A DNA stretch of 64,000 nt from Artemia franciscana (lineage: Eukaryota > Arthropoda > Branchiopoda > Anostraca > Artemiidae), in NCBI RefSeq assembly GCF_032884065.1, contig NC_088867.1, positions 25,312,662 through 25,376,661 on the forward strand, written 5' to 3'. The notes below the pieces were generated by a model. It saw only the letters and a list, made by a program, of their open reading frames with translations, ran no database searches and was not told where the DNA came from. A program made the translations under genes and the position numbers. Numbering within the stretch: position 1 is the stretch's first letter; each line of letters starts with the position of its first letter. Of this stretch, positions 24,536 through 37,099 are shown piece by piece.

Positions 24536-24677
24536 GTTGTTTGTTTATGTGTCTGTCGACTGGCGTTATGTTTGTGCGTCGATTGACGTCATATTTGTCG
24601 ACTGACATCATTATAAGGATTGAGCTGTATGTCGTCATGAAGTTGTTTGTCCAATGACGTCATGTTTGTCAACTGAT

Positions 24678-25145
24678 GAAATTACAGACCGGGACACCGG
24701 GACACAAATGACGACCGGGACACAGAGAATATAAATGACGACCGGGACACTCAAAGAGAAATTACAGACTGGGACACCGGGACACAAATCACGACCGGGA
24801 CACAGGGAATATAAATGACGACCGGGACACAGGGACACAACTACAACGGAGACGCCGGGGGCACAAGGAGGATATATAAATGACGACCGGGACACAGAGA
24901 ATGTTCGAAGAGAAATTACAGACCGGGACACCGGGACACAAATGACGACCGGGACACCGGGACACAGGGAATATAAATGACGACCGGGACACTCAAAGAG
25001 AAATTACAGACTGGGACACCGGGACACAAATGACGACCGGACACAGGGAATGTAAATGACGACCGGGACACAGGGACACAACTACAACGGGGACGCCGGG
25101 GGGCACAGGGGGATATATAAATGACGATGGCGATACAGAGAATGT
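24678..25145. repeat. Minisatellite in Helitron, 234-bp duplication
   Basis: Two consecutive copies start with GAAATTACAGACCGGGACAC at 24678 and 24912 and end GAGAATGTTCGA. Each is built from a shorter motif AATGACGACCGGGACACAGG repeated with variants. The motif recurs at about 25373-25390, next to the 3' end. Minus-strand open frames (CPGRHLY-type repeats) are by-products. Confidence 0.9.
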
Positions 25146-25341
25146 TCGATTAGCAATCACCATCAACAAAGCTCAAGGGCAATCATTTGAATAATGAGGT
25201 ATAGATCTGAATACGGATTGTTTTTCCCATGGACAATTATATGTTGCATGTTCAAGAGTCAATAAACCTGACAATCTATTTATATGCACAGACAATGGGA
25301 CAGCGAAGAATGCTGTATATTCGCAAGTTTTACGTAGTTAA
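25138..25341 (+). pseudogene. Helitron helicase C-terminus (Pif1-like), remnant
   Basis: The frame reads RLAITINKAQGQSFE, two stops, GIDLNTDCFSHGQLYVACSR, then VNKPDNLFI and KNAVYSQVLRS-stop. These are the last helicase blocks of RepHel proteins (ITINKaQGQS, then FSHGQLYVAcSRV, the final superfamily 1 helicase motif). Everything upstream, including the Walker motifs and the HUH nuclease, has been replaced by the minisatellite. It is not functional, but it identifies the element and its orientation. Confidence 0.95.
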
Positions 25342-25446
25342 AAACATATATATATCTATCTATATTCACAGGTGGGACACAGGGACACAACTACAATGGC
25401 GCGTAACTAATATGGCGCGTAACGACTTACGCGCGCGGGGAGGCTT

Positions 25447-25481
25447 GGGGGGGGGGGTTGCGAAGAGCCCCCAACATCTAG
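25447..25481 (+). other. Helitron 3' terminal hairpin and CTAG
   Basis: G run (25447-25457), loop TTGCGAAGAG, C run (25468-25472), then AACAT and CTAG. A short GC hairpin a few bases before CTRR is the usual Helitron 3' end, thought to mark the end of rolling-circle transfer. Confidence 0.9.
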
Positions 25482-26850
25482 TTACTAATATTACTAAGGC
25501 TAATTGTATTAATGTGGAGCTTTCAAGGAATGTTAAGGGGAATGTCGGGCTAAATCAAAACACATTATGTGCATGGTAGTTATCAATGGGACATATCAGC
25601 AATATCTCAGAAACAGTTTAAAGTATTAAGTTGCAACTACCAGGACATGAGGGGGGGGGGGGTGAAACAGAGCAAAAAGGCACAATATGAAAGTAGTCAC
25701 TGTTCTGGTCTCTCTTGCATCTGGAGAGAATCTTGGTTAGCATCCCCCTCCATATCTCCCCAAAAATATTGCCAGACCAAATTTGAACAAAATTTCATTT
25801 GTTTACCAAAATTTTCACTTATTAACGAAATTTTCATTTATTAACAAAATTTTCGATTTATTTGAATCTGATTTTTCTTAGTTTAGCCTCTGCAAAATTA
25901 TTAATTATCTCATCCCATTTGGTTGCTTTTTCTTCTTTAATTAGGTCTAATTTCTCTAATTTTTCAAGGAATGGTGATTAAGGTATGGGAAAAACGAAAA
26001 TTTTGGATTCCAATCGCGTATACTTACTGCCCACTGCACCCTATACTTCATTCTAATTAAAAATAAAAATTCGAAATTACAAAATGATGATAACTGTTAG
26101 ATTAATTATTTGAAATTTTGCGCCCCTAAAATTTCTGTGCCTGGGGCAAGCACCCTCTCTGTCTCCCCCTTCCTGTGAAACTGTCACTGTGTGAATACTA
26201 TTACTACTTGCGAGTAATACTACTACTGCTGTCACTAATGCTACTCCTGTTGCTCCTACTATTCTTCTGCTACTGTGTATACTACTATTACTAATGCTAA
26301 GGGAATTAGTCAAACTTTCAGAGAACGGCGAGGGCTTTGTTGTACTGAACTGCAACACACTATGTACATATGAGTTATCAACGGAACATTGTAACATTGT
26401 ATTAGCAATATTTGAGTGGCAGCTTAAGGTATTAAGCTGAAACTCCCAGAGCTACTAATATTACCACAACTTCTGTTGCTACTTCTACTGCTACTACTGC
26501 TACTATTGAACGAAATTAAACAACTTAAAGTGCATCCAGGATGTCAAAGGTATCCATGTGTGGGTATAGAGTATAAACTTTCACAGAATGTTTATGTCGC
26601 TTTAAGACGTCTCAGCAATATTTCAAGTACGACTGACGATATAGAGTTGAAACTTTCAGGGCTGCTATCATTACTAGTTCTGCTCTTATAAATGAACTAA
26701 ATCAAAAAAGAATAAGTGCATCCAGGTTGTCAAAATAGCATAGATACAATATTTTAAGAAGGGTATTAAGTTTTATTTTCCAGGGAAACTTGAGGAGGTG
26801 CAAAACTAAACCAAGGGACACTATGTGTGTCCAGTTTTGAAATCCGCGTA
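25482..26850 (+). repeat. Degenerate tandem array, right part
   Basis: It continues the 22900-24426 monomer (AGCTTTCAAGGAATGTTAAG, AATATCTCAGAAACAGTTTA, GTGCATCCAGGTTGTCAAAA) with further ACT/GCT tracts at 26190-26300 and 26440-26510. At about 25690-26190 non-array sequence intervenes, including a possible half of the MITE family seen at 29936-30216 (ATTTTGCGCCCCTAAAATTT, GCCTGGGGCAAGCACC). Confidence 0.75.
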
Positions 26851-27039
26851 TATTATTGAAAATTGTTGAACATTTTTTTCCAAAATATAAACAATATGCC
26901 GAAGTATGGTTCCTTATAGAAAAGACGAAAAGATTTTAAATATTATTTTCTTTACCAGTGAAAAAGACTCTATGAATCTAAAATGAACAGAAATTAATTT
27001 CAAAATTATTTTCCATAAAAGAAGTTCCTCAAAGAAAAG

Positions 27040-27260
27040 TAAAGAGCTCTGTTAAACCAAAAGTGAGTAGAAATAAAATCAAATAGCTTTCCAAGCGTAA
27101 AAATACCACAAACTACCATCAATAAATAAATGAATACCAAAACGAACAGATATTACAATAAATAGCCGAATCAAATGAGCAGAAACAAAGATGAGTAGGA
27201 CTGACGCTCCCCCCATGCCTTCTAAAGACCAGAGAATTGAAATATTCAGTGAGGCAATGA
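27040..27260 (+). repeat. Half copy of foldback family C
   Basis: GAGTAGAAATAAA.TCAAAT, CCAAGCGTAAAA.TACCACAA, ACCATCAATAAAT, AAAACGAACAGA.A.TACAATAAAT and the 'GAGTAGGACTGACG...CCTTCTAAAGACCAGA' block match the left arm of the complete family-C foldback at 50087-50612 in the same order. The right arm is missing. Confidence 0.8.
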
Positions 27261-29431
27261 CATTCCACATACCAACAAGAAGGCTTAGCCTACATGCTTG
27301 TAATGCAGGACTCTATTTCATTCAAAAAATGATGGCCTACTTTTTTCATTAATCAACATAGCTAGAGCCGCACCTACATAATTGCCTTCGGAAGTTGAGT
27401 CTTTTGATGAATTAAGATTATTGAACTTTCAGAAAGATGAAATCTTTGCACTTAAATCTGATCTGACTACAAATTACTCTGTGAACAACAGGTGTCCTCG
27501 TTTTTTTTTTCTCTAAAATTAACCAAAGGCCTACTAATTCATAAAGATGACTTGTAGGTAATAAGATTTGGACTCATATTTATTGGAGTACTAATAAGAT
27601 TATTAGGTTTTTTAAATTAGCTTTTCTAGGTTCCTTTTCAAGTTTTGTTTTTTCTTGTTCTCTCTTTAAATCTGGTTTCACCTGGTTGTTAAAATTTACC
27701 GTATTTGCCATAAGGATTTCAAACTCAATTACAAATTCCATAATGATGTAAAATAAATCTGTTCGTGTCGCTAAATAAAGATTATGTTAATATTATTGTA
27801 TGTTTAGAAGAAAAAACATTATGCGTCATTGCAAAAATAAATCCAAACAGTTTTAGCAGAGGTCGAATAATTTGGCTCTTCTTTTTGACATACTTTCAAG
27901 GAGTAATGTCATTGGGCTAAGAATATGCGTCACAAAAGTAAATCAATGGAATTAAAGCACAATTTGAGAATTATAAGACAATAATTTCTCTTTTTGTCTT
28001 TGATTTTAGATAATGCGGCACAAGCGACCAAACAGTCCTTTTTTCAGTGGGCTGTCTAACTCGTCACAGCGCTTTCCTGGTCTACTTCTTTTGGATTAAT
28101 ACGAATAAATAGTTCATAAGAAATTTTTTTTGTAAAGAACAATGTTTTTTTTATAATAAACCTTAAATGCAGAAAGATTTCCAAATATTTTACACCAAAT
28201 CTTCCACCAGTAGGTGCATAAAGGACAACGATGCCTCTTCACGATGGTCGTTTGAGAACTCAAAGCCATTTAAGAGATTATCTACTCAAAGCATCCAGGT
28301 ATTATAAGATGCTGCGTCCTCCTGAAGAAGTGGTCAACTGTTGCCTTATAGTCTTTCATTCTGTCTTCTTATACAAGGCTAGGCCCGATATGATGCAAGG
28401 TTTGGTGGCCTATTGCCACTCAATCTCACCATGTAGTCCCAGCTTTCAAATATACAAGTTGCTACGGACACTCGAAAATAATTTTGTTTCTTCTCAAAGA
28501 ATCTGATCAATACATAGCCTATTTAATAGGCATGCTTCTTGGAAATGCCAAGAATAATTATGAAGTGTATAAGTAATATTCTGAGCAAACATAAAACATA
28601 TATGAACAAGCTTTGTCTCTCCTCACTCAGTCTATAAAGGCTCCCATGAGCTATGGTTCTTGGGTCGTAAAAGACGCAGTTCAGATAATTAGATTTTAAG
28701 TTACCTCTAATTAAATTATAAACTATGGGTGGTTACATTATGAAGGTCATCATAATTAAAACTTATCTGTCCTAGCACCCTCTCCCCTCTTATTTCAAGA
28801 ATTTTTACGACTCTGCAGAAATCTCCGCACTAGGTCAATTATAGTACCGTCCAAGTTCAACAGGATATCTTGCCACAAAGTTAGCTATTATTATTTGTTT
28901 TGTACTATTAGTGACATAAATAAACACATTCGCGTGTTATCAGTGGAATTTACGACTTATAAGCATAACCAAACACTTATTCTAGTAATATTTCGAACAA
29001 ACGATAATGAAATCAAAACAAATCTAGCTTATACTAGATTGGATAAACTAATCAAACCACTCAGTGTCAGCAATCAATCAAATATCAGGTATTTCTTGAA
29101 TGTCGCAAAATCAACAAAACCAAGGTAAAGTAACGTGAAAAATCATTTCTCATTTTTCAACGCATTTTTTTTTACCAGGCCTTCAAATGCTTTGTAGGTC
29201 TTTGCACTGGGGTAACGACGTTATCTCGTCTAGGTCAAGGTTTTCCTTTCTTGAGCAAGAGAAATAGAACCACAAGTGTGAGGGAATTGGAGGAAATAGG
29301 CTGAGATTGAATTCCGATGTCTGGAGAACTTCATTGAAAAAGTTTGCAAATGTCTGGGGCTTAAAAAAACTTTAAAAAACGTTTCAAAAATTTGTTTATA
29401 TTCAAAAAGTGCGGTTCAATCCTGCTTTCTA
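27261..29431. other. No gene confirmed; sparse AT-rich interval
   Basis: No repeat family recognised. One open frame at 28231-28506 is listed separately; a 77-codon frame at 28895-29128 is unassigned. Confidence 0.45.
28231..28506 (+). CDS. Unassigned open frame, 91 codons
   Basis: ATG at 28231 with an in-frame TAA 12 bp upstream; the stop is at 28504-28506. The product is rich in charged and aromatic residues (HLRDYLLKASRYYKMLRPPE, then CCLIVFHSVFLYKARPD) and the stretch is less AT-rich than its surroundings. I recognise no family, and no splice partners or polyadenylation signal are evident. It may be chance, an old element relic or a small exon. Confidence 0.2.
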   Translation: MPLHDGRLRTQSHLRDYLLKASRYYKMLRPPEEVVNCCLIVFHSVFLYKARPDMMQGLVAYCHSISPCSPSFQIYKLLRTLENNFVSSQRI

Positions 29432-29705
29432 GGGCTATAACGAGAGAAAGGTTGAGATGGCTTGGGCACGTTCTGCAGATGACAGATTGCCGAAGATTGT
29501 CCTGTAAGGGCTAAACAGATAGCAGGTCGTACGCGGTTGGGATGGGATGATATTACAAAGAAAGATTTAAAGGAAAGGGGAACTTCCTGGGAGGGTGTAA
29601 AGAGGGAGGCTTTGAATAGACGGGTATGGAGGAGAAGCGTGCGTAGGTGTGTTGGCCTCAGGCGGCTTAGTGCTGCGGTGAGTGGTTAGTAGTAGCAGTA
29701 GTAGT
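29432..29705 (+). mobile_element. 5'-truncated LINE: 3' end of ORF and tail
   Basis: Frames across 29432-29690 give TRERLRWLGHVLQM, a frameshift, then RTRLGWDDITKKDLKERGTS, 'WEGVKREALNR' and 'RRSVRRCVGLRRLSAAVSG' before the stop. This is the same C-terminus as the minus-strand copy at 7370-7610, with one frameshift. The tail after the stop (TTAGTAGTAGCAGTAGTAG) again consists of AGT/AGC triplets, so the tail type is shared by both insertions. Confidence 0.88.
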
Positions 29706-29935
29706 TACTCTATGTACAAGTTTATCAGGGGGAAATGCAGAGATAATTTTAGTCCAATAAGGCGCAGGTAAATATAAGATGTTTTTGTTAGTTTCAAATT
29801 TGTTACGGGGCTTATAGTGTTGTTCACCCCCCAGACTTGGCTCTACTTCCTTCGGCCTTGTGATCAGGTATTAATAGGTAAGAGGTCTTAATTTAAATAA
29901 TTAATTTTTTAATAATTAAAATATGAAATTCGGCG

Positions 29936-30216
29936 TAATAGCGGTTCTGGGGGAGGGCAGTGGGGGTACTTGTCCTACGTAGAGAAATTTTAGAGGATGT
30001 AAAATTTCAAATAAATAACATAACGATTATAATCATTTTGTAATTTTTAGAATTTTATTTTTATTAAAATAAAGCAGAGGGCTCAGTAGATAAATCAAAA
30101 CAATTAATAAACCTTTGATTTATAACTTTGTTAATAAATAAATAAATTGTTAAAATTTGGCCTAAAATTTTTTGGGAGACGAGGGATGGGGGAAAGAGAG
30201 ACTAAAACCGCTACTG
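29936..30216. mobile_element. MITE with TAGCGGTT termini
   Basis: The left end TAATAGCGGTTCTGGGGGAG and the right end AAAACCGCTACTG are short inverted repeats around an AT-rich middle with a GTGGGGGTACTTGTCC segment near the left. The form is like the widespread hAT-derived MITEs ending CAGTAGCGGTTC. I could not see an 8-bp target duplication, so one or both ends may be eroded. Confidence 0.6.
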
Positions 30217-31353
30217 GCAGGTGCAGCTATAGAATGCACGATAATATCCACTGAATAAACCTCCCTAGGCGCTGCAATATCATAGTATTGGCAGAAAGGG
30301 TTAATAAAGTAATATTTTGAGCCAGAAGGGGGGATAGATACAGATTTACCATTGATTGAAGACTACCTGCTTTAAAGGGCTCTAGAAAAATAACGATGAC
30401 ATATTTTCACCGAATTTTGAGTTTTTATGTTTAGCATGTGCAGTTTTTAGCGTAGCAAAATGAAGTTTTTTTTATGTTGAAATTGCCAACTTCATATAGT
30501 AAATTTATTGCTGGCAGCTTGTATTTGTCTTTTAAAACCATTATTGAGTATATCTTGATTGAACAAATCATTTGATTATAAAAGAAAATTAGGGTGTGTT
30601 CTATAATCAGCGCCAAGATGTCTAGCAAGATTCGTGAACTTTCCGAGCCCCGAAGCTTTTTTAATCAACATAGAATGCAACACAACCGGTAGAGCCACAG
30701 ATAATCGAATTCAAAGTATGTTTGCTTTCAAGGGTCTGCTACTACTTCTTAACTAATTATGCTATGATATGCACATTGACTTCATGTTTCCTGGAAAATA
30801 TGAGTGAATTATATCCGTTTTTCGGAGGGCTTCTCATATGGAAATTCGGATGGACTGTTCAATCAATCAAGAACAATAAGCATATGTAAGTTTAAATAAA
30901 TATTTTGATCAACGGTGTCGGCAAAAAGTTTCCATTTGAGGACATACCTGAACACTAGTTTGATTTTTTTTAAAAATGTCAGCTTGTCCAAAAAAATAAA
31001 CAGTTTTCTAGAGGGAAGGGGAGATCTAAATGCTTGTAGTTTGCTTATAAAAAATCCCCGAAAGGTGAAGAATTGTCTTCTTTTTATCTTTCTTATGAAG
31101 TAATACGGTTAATGGAATATATTTCGGTATTTTTATTGTTAAAAAATACGATCTTCCCTCAATTTAAATTTTCGTGAATGGTGTCGTTATAGGTAATAAT
31201 GTAATATAACAATAATAATAATTTTAACATAAAGAGGATTTCAACTTGTTCGGATGGGAGAGTCAAACTCACCTTTTTGCCAATATGCTGCGAAAAACCA
31301 TGGATTAAGTATAGTAAGCACAGAGTTTAATTTACAATGTAAATCATTTCGGC
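30217..31353. other. No gene seen
   Basis: AT-rich. Open frames of 62-65 codons have no recognisable content. The first foldback composite starts at the right edge. Confidence 0.5.
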
Positions 31354-32878
31354 TCACCTCCTCCTAATACCTCGCTCTTTACGCTAAAGTATTCTTAGTA
31401 ATTTCAGCTATTTATTCAACGGCTTTTGTGATTCAGGGGTCATTCTTAATAAATTGGGACAAAATTTAAGCTTTAGTGTAAAGAGCGAGGTACTGACGAG
31501 GGGTGAACCCCTCATATATGTAATAAAAACATGAGAATACAAAAGTTCGTTACGTAAGCTAATTTATAAGTTACGTATATCTTTTGCTAATAAGAACATT
31601 AGTAAAAAAATAAAAGTTCTAGTTGCCTTTTTAAGTAACCAAAAAATCGGAGGGCAACTAGGCTTCCTTTCCTGCTCCCTTTTTTCTCAAAATCATCCGA
31701 TCAAAACTATGAGAAAGCCATTTAGCCAAAAAATGGATATGAAAATTTCGTTTTAATTATTCCTCTGCGGAGAGCCAAAATCAAAACATGCATTGATTCA
31801 AAAACGTTCAGAAATTAAATAAAATAAAAGTTTTTAACTGAAAGTAAGGAGCGACATTAAGACTTAAAACGAACAGAAATTACTTCGTATATGAAAGGGG
31901 CTGCTTCCTCATCAACACCCCGCTCTTTACACTAAAGTTTTTTATTGTTTTAAAAAGAAGAGTTGAGAGAAAGAGTCAAACTTTAGCGTAAAGAGCGGGG
32001 CGTCGATGAGGAAGCAGCCCCTTTCATTTAATAAGTAATTTCTGTTCGTTTTAAGTTTTAATGTCGCTCCTTACTTTCAGTTAAAAACCTTGTTTTTTAA
32101 ATTTAATAATGCAAAAAAATTCTGCGTCCCTTAATGGATATTCTCTTGTTTCATGAAAAATTCCGCGATGGAAAGATCCACCCAGTAGCCCCCTTCCCCA
32201 AATCACCCCCATCCCAACGCGAAGAAGTCCCCCTGAAAACGTCTGTAATCTTCATAATAACCATTACTATATGCAAACAATGGTCAAAGTTCGTATCTTG
32301 CAGTCCCTCCCCCGGGGACGGGGGGTATTAACTCGTCCCCAAAGACATAGTTATTATGTTTTTGACTTTGATCCAGAGACTTTGTGGGAAAATGTGTGGA
32401 GGAGAGGCCTAGGTGTCCTCCATTTTTTGGTCACTTAAAAAGGGCACTAGGACTTTTAACTTCAGCTAGAATGAGCCCTCTCTCGTCATTCTAGGACCAC
32501 TGGGTGGAAAAGATCACCCTTGGGAAAAAAAACAAACAAAAAACAAATAAATACGCATCCGTGATCTGTCTTCTGGGAAAAAATACAAAATTCCATATTT
32601 TTGTATATAGGAGCTTGAAATTTCTACAGTAGGGCTCGTTAAGATTCTATGACTTTTAGTGGGTGTTTGCCCCTATTTTCTAAAATAAGACAAATTTTCT
32701 CCGGCTAGTAACTTTTGATGGGTAAACTAAACTTGATGAAATTTATATACTTAAATCAGCATTACAATGCAATTCTTTTGATGTAACTATTGGCATCAAA
32801 ATTCCATTTTTTAGAGTTTCGGTTACTTTTGAGCCGGGTCGCTCCTTACTACAGTTCGTTACCACGATCTGTTTGACT
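31354..32878 (+). mobile_element. Foldback composite I: A-spacer-B-body-terminal hairpin
   Basis: Module A (31354-31530; arms around CTCGCTCTTTACGCTAAAGT) is followed by a spacer (GTTCGTTACGTAAGC to CTGCGGAGAGCC), module B (31834-32088; arms with CGAACAGAAATTAC, AAAGGGGCTGCTTCCTCATC and CGCTCTTTACACTAAAG), then the body with GTCCCCCTGAAAACGTCTGT, TTGGTCACTTAAAAAGGGCA and GAGCCGGGTCGCTCCTTACT, and the terminal palindrome (32863-32878, one mismatch). The body follows B here, whereas in the other composites it follows A. A 65-codon frame (32134-32331) in the body matches frames in two other copies but has no known domain. The outer left arm of A is truncated. Confidence 0.85.
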
Positions 32879-35181
32879 AAATATAGATTGTTTAAAAATT
32901 ACCAATTGACGTCTTCAATTACCAATTGAAGTGAAGTTTCATTTTCCTGTCAATTTTCATGCTTCGGAAAAAAATTGGATTTCATTAAAAAATGAACAAA
33001 TTTAAGTGTGTTTTAAAATAGTAAATCTTTTTGATTGTTACAAATGTCCTTAAGGAGTTCCAAATATGCACCGTTTTTGGTAAAGCATAAATGATAGTCT
33101 AGTTTTAGGGGATTGGGGGGGGGGGGGTACTTGCCAAACTTTTATTTATTGTGCTTTCTGTTCCATTTAAGAGTGACCTCATTATCAATTTTAGTTCTGG
33201 TTTGTTTTATGTTTCATTGATTTATTCATGATAGTTTTTGCTTGGTTCGAATTTTAGTGTCACTCTTTATTATTCTTTATACAGTTCTAGTTATTTTTTT
33301 TTTTTAATCGAACACGGCAAAATTGTGTAATTACCAGCGGTTGTAGCTGGAAGAGCCATAATTTATACAATTGTATAACTTCAGGGCATGTGCAGATAAA
33401 TTCGATAGTTTGTCGTGTAACTCAAAAAACATTACTAGTTAACGGCGAAGAATCAACATGAGTGGCTCTTGCAGCACGTGAAATAATTAATGTCTCATCT
33501 ATGCACAAAGCATGGCAATCAGCCGCATGTTTTGTGCTCACAAAACATGGTGATTAAGGATGAAGAGCTAAAATTATTGACAAGATTCTCTGATTTTTTT
33601 TATGTCTTCTGTTAAATTTTTCCAGGATCCAATCAAACATTCCAAAGTATCCCTTTCTCAGTGTTTGCTCTAAGGTTAGACTTTGTGTATAGGACTCAGG
33701 AGGCTTTTTTTTCTCTAAAATTCAAGCTCGTCAGAAAATCACTTAGAAATTGAGAGATTCGCATGCAGCGCATTGATTGACTGCTACTACTGCCAGCATC
33801 TTTCTCTTCTACGAATTCCAGATGTGTTGACGATTCGTAAATTATTAACTGAGAAAATAATCTCCAGATACATCGTATTGGGAACCAAGGGGAAAATGAA
33901 ACTGGTCAGCGCGAAGCAGAATATAGTGTGTGAGTGAATGAATGAGGGAGAGATTAGAGAGCGAGTAAGATAGATGAAGAGAAAGAGAGAGAGAAAGACA
34001 AATACATGAGCAGCTGGGAGATAAAAGTTTGTCGAAAGGAAAATTGCTACAGCTGCTTGATTACTACGAGACTCACATTTTCCGTAAAAAACAATATTAA
34101 GAATGTGTAATCAGAACATAAGAAACAAATATAAGAAAGAAAACAGCTAATATCTCCTCCATATGTATTATGGATTGGCTAAAAAGGCATATTTGGTTAG
34201 TAACTAAAGAGCCGTTGAAAAAAAAACATAATCAATGAAAAATATGGCTGTTACGTGGCTCAGAGTATCATTTTCACTTTGAATATTTTACACCTATGAT
34301 TCCAGAAAGCAGGTTTGACTTGATCTGCTTGAAGACATCTTTTTGAATCTCAGTTCTATCTTTTCAAGTGATACATCGAGAAAGTTTAAAACCAGACAAA
34401 CAACTCAGCATTTTTCCCACAGCTGCGGCTTCAAAATAAAGGCGATTTTTATCTATGATTGTTTTTTGACTTTTTCGGGTCAGCCATGTATGTTTCAGTT
34501 TGCTATCTTACTGATTAACAGAGACAGCTGATGCCGATCCAAAAGATCCAAAAAGAGGATTTCCATCTAGCTCTAGTCAAAAAATTCAAATTTAATTACT
34601 AGGAACATTATCACTTTAGGCGAAAACAACAAAAAAGAAAGAAAAAAAGAACCCAGTTTCATCTGCAGCACAGCAAAAACTGATTAATCTGTACACAGCA
34701 AAATTCAGCAAAACTGTTTCTTGCATGAACTCATAAGCCCATGACATGTCAGTTCGGTTAAGCTCTAAGAAATAGCCTCTTGATTTTGGTGTACTGCATA
34801 AATCAAAGGAAATAGAAGGAATTATCTCACATATGTCAGTCATCCAAAACCAAAATGCTTTCTTTCTAATATGTTGGAATTGCGTAAAAATTTTGGACGG
34901 CCTCCTCGCCAAATGACTTGGACGCATGAACCTGCCAGATCCTTCCTCTAAAGACGTTTCTTTTTTATTAGAATCCTTCTCTGAGCCCTAGCTGAATCAT
35001 CTAGATTCGATAAAATATAAAATCAAGATTGCTTATGTTGCATATCATACCAATCACATACAGACGAATTAGATGCAGTGAGTTTTGACAAATATCAAGC
35101 ATAGGTGAACGAAACCAAATGTATAGTGGGATGTTATAAATAGTAAAACACTGAGATTTCTTGGGTCAACAAGAAGAGACC
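32879..35181. other. No gene seen; includes GA-rich tract
   Basis: This is one of the few long stretches without recognisable repeats. A purine-rich tract (GAGA/GAAAGAGAG type) lies at about 33935-34010. Open frames at 34343-34531 (plus) and 34616-34927 (minus, 103 codons) have no recognisable domain. If the window holds host regulatory or intronic DNA, this is a reasonable place for it, but nothing proves it. Confidence 0.45.
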
Positions 35182-35388
35182 TAAGGTCCCTGAGTCATAT
35201 CCAGTATTTTTCGGGGGGAGGGGTAGGTTACAAACAGATTTTTTCAGGAGGGGGGGTACAACAAATTAAAAAACACATAAAAATTTATTTCTGTTCATTT
35301 TTGTTACGTTTTTACAAATCGGCCAAATATTTCAGAGAGGGGAGTTAAACCCTCTACCCCCTCCCCTGGATACGGCCTTGTAAGGTCC
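35182..35388. mobile_element. hAT-type MITE with TAAGGTCC target duplication
   Basis: The element is 35190-35380 (191 bp). The 8-bp direct repeats TAAGGTCC are at 35182-35189 and 35381-35388. Ends: CTGAGTCATATCCAG on the left and, inward from the right, CAAGGCCGTATCCAG (10 of 15 identical). The interior carries the G-rich and C-rich stretches and the GTTACGTTTTTACAAATCGG core (reverse of ACTCGTAAAAACGTAAC) of the 2237-2560 family. Confidence 0.75.
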
Positions 35389-37099
35389 CCTTCTGCGTAC
35401 TTGCCTACATCAGAACCCCCCTGTCCATCGAACTATCTTTTACTTAATCTTTTTGCTGAGATTTATGATGAGGAAAAGTGGACAATATGCGATCACAATA
35501 AGACGACAGTGTACGGCAATAAGCATTTAACCACGGGTGCAGTCAGCACAGATTTTTAGAGGTATCAGTAATTTTGTTGATTACATAGAAAGTATCGTGA
35601 TATTGCTAAATATCTAAAAGCTGCACTTACTTAAGACCATGCTAAAAAAGGTATACTCTGGGCTTTAGAGGATAGGGAGCACAGAGGGGGGAAGTCCCTA
35701 AATCAAAATTTTTTAGAATAGACTCCGGTAAAATACGAAATATTTGGCATTTGCAGGAAAAATGCAACATATTTTATCTTTAAAAGTAAGTAGCTTAAAA
35801 ATTAGAAATTATTCAATAAAAAAAAAATGAAAGTTTAAAAGCGCCTGAAGGGTTTATTGCTCTTATTTTTACAGCCTTCCAAAGGCTTTTAAATTTCGAA
35901 TGCAGTGTTTTTTCAAAAAAAGGAATTCTAAGACAAGCTACTCTTTTTCTTTAAATAAAACTTAAATATATATTTTTGTTTACAGGGATGCCCATCTGAA
36001 ATTTTAGTGACTCCGATGCACCTTAGAGAGAGAACTAGTGGCCCTTTCAAATTTTTGTCCTAATTGAGCCCAAAGCTCAAATGGGATCTGAGAGAAACAT
36101 TCTCTGTAAAATACATTGTTTTTAGATATTTAGCATTGTCCTGGTAGTTCCTATAGAAGCATTTGGGATTAATTGTATAGAGCATTTTAGAATTTGCGGG
36201 GTAATTTGAAAAAATTGCTTTATCAGGAGAGGGACACTTAGTGCACGCTTGAAAAAAAAACAAAACAAAAAACGAACAGTTTTATGCTTTAGCAATTTCA
36301 AAAATATTCTCTAAAAAAATGTGTTTCAAAGAAAAGAAGAGCTATATTTAAGCCTAGACAAAATAAGAAATAGCTTGACATAATAAGTCAAAATTAAAAC
36401 GAACAGAAATTACTCTGAATAAATTTGAATAAATTAAACATCAAAGAATATAAAAAGAAAGACCGATCAACAGTGCTTTTGTGCAATAGTTTTATGAAAA
36501 CATTTTTACTGGAAAATAAGGATGAAACAACGAGAGAGATATTTAACTATACAATATGTACTTTACATTTTTTTTTCCAGAGTCTACCATTCAAGGGCCT
36601 GAAGATATAAGGAACCAAAATAGCTGAAGTCAAAGAGAGAGAAGAAAGCAGAGTGGTAAGATAGGAAATGAAAAAAATGTATCAGGACATTAGGAGTGAA
36701 AGCCCCGGATAAATTCAGAAAACGAGAAGAGATCTTGCTTTGCATTCCGACATGAGAAAGGAGCTAGGAGCTACTTTATAATTTTTTTTCCAGAGTCTAC
36801 CATTCAAGGGCCTGAAGATAGTTTCGTCTAGTTTCGTCTTGAATGCCCTTTCTTAGCTTCATACGTGCCCGGATGGACAGGCGGTCTCAAACAAAGATGA
36901 TATGTCGTTGTTCCTGTCGCTGCATCTGCATTTATCTATTTAAATGAGCTGGGTATGGAAAACAAGACCGGTAAAATAGTATTGGCTCTCACTTTGAACG
37001 AAGCAATCGTCCAGAAGGGTCAGAACTAAACTATAGCTTACATCCAGAGTGGACCTCTAAGTAGTTCTTTCTATAGTATTCTTCGAAGATGGCTTTTGA
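35389..37099. other. No gene seen
   Basis: AT-rich with frequent stops. It contains the 40-bp direct repeat listed next and a short AAAACGAACAGAAATTAC motif at about 36397 that matches foldback arms. The right end may include the start of the piggyBac relic. Confidence 0.45.
36567..36820 (+). repeat. 40-bp direct repeat, about 213 bp apart
   Basis: A T run followed by CCAGAGTCTACCATTCAAGG and GCCTGAAGATA occurs at 36568-36607 and again at 36782-36820 without substitutions apart from one T in the run. The intervening DNA is not repeated. Confidence 0.85.

Noticed and set aside
24635..24992. Minus-strand frames with CPGRHLY-type peptide repeats
   Set aside because: They follow from the Helitron minisatellite; the period is set by DNA repeats and frames differ between copies.
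24678..25145. CRISPR-like direct repeats
   Set aside because: Repeats are adjacent or variably spaced, spacers are not unique, there are no cas genes, and the sequence is eukaryotic and inside a Helitron.
31354..32088. Rho-independent terminators at the foldback stems
   Set aside because: Stem-loops are long repeats in a eukaryotic genome; bacterial terminator logic does not apply.
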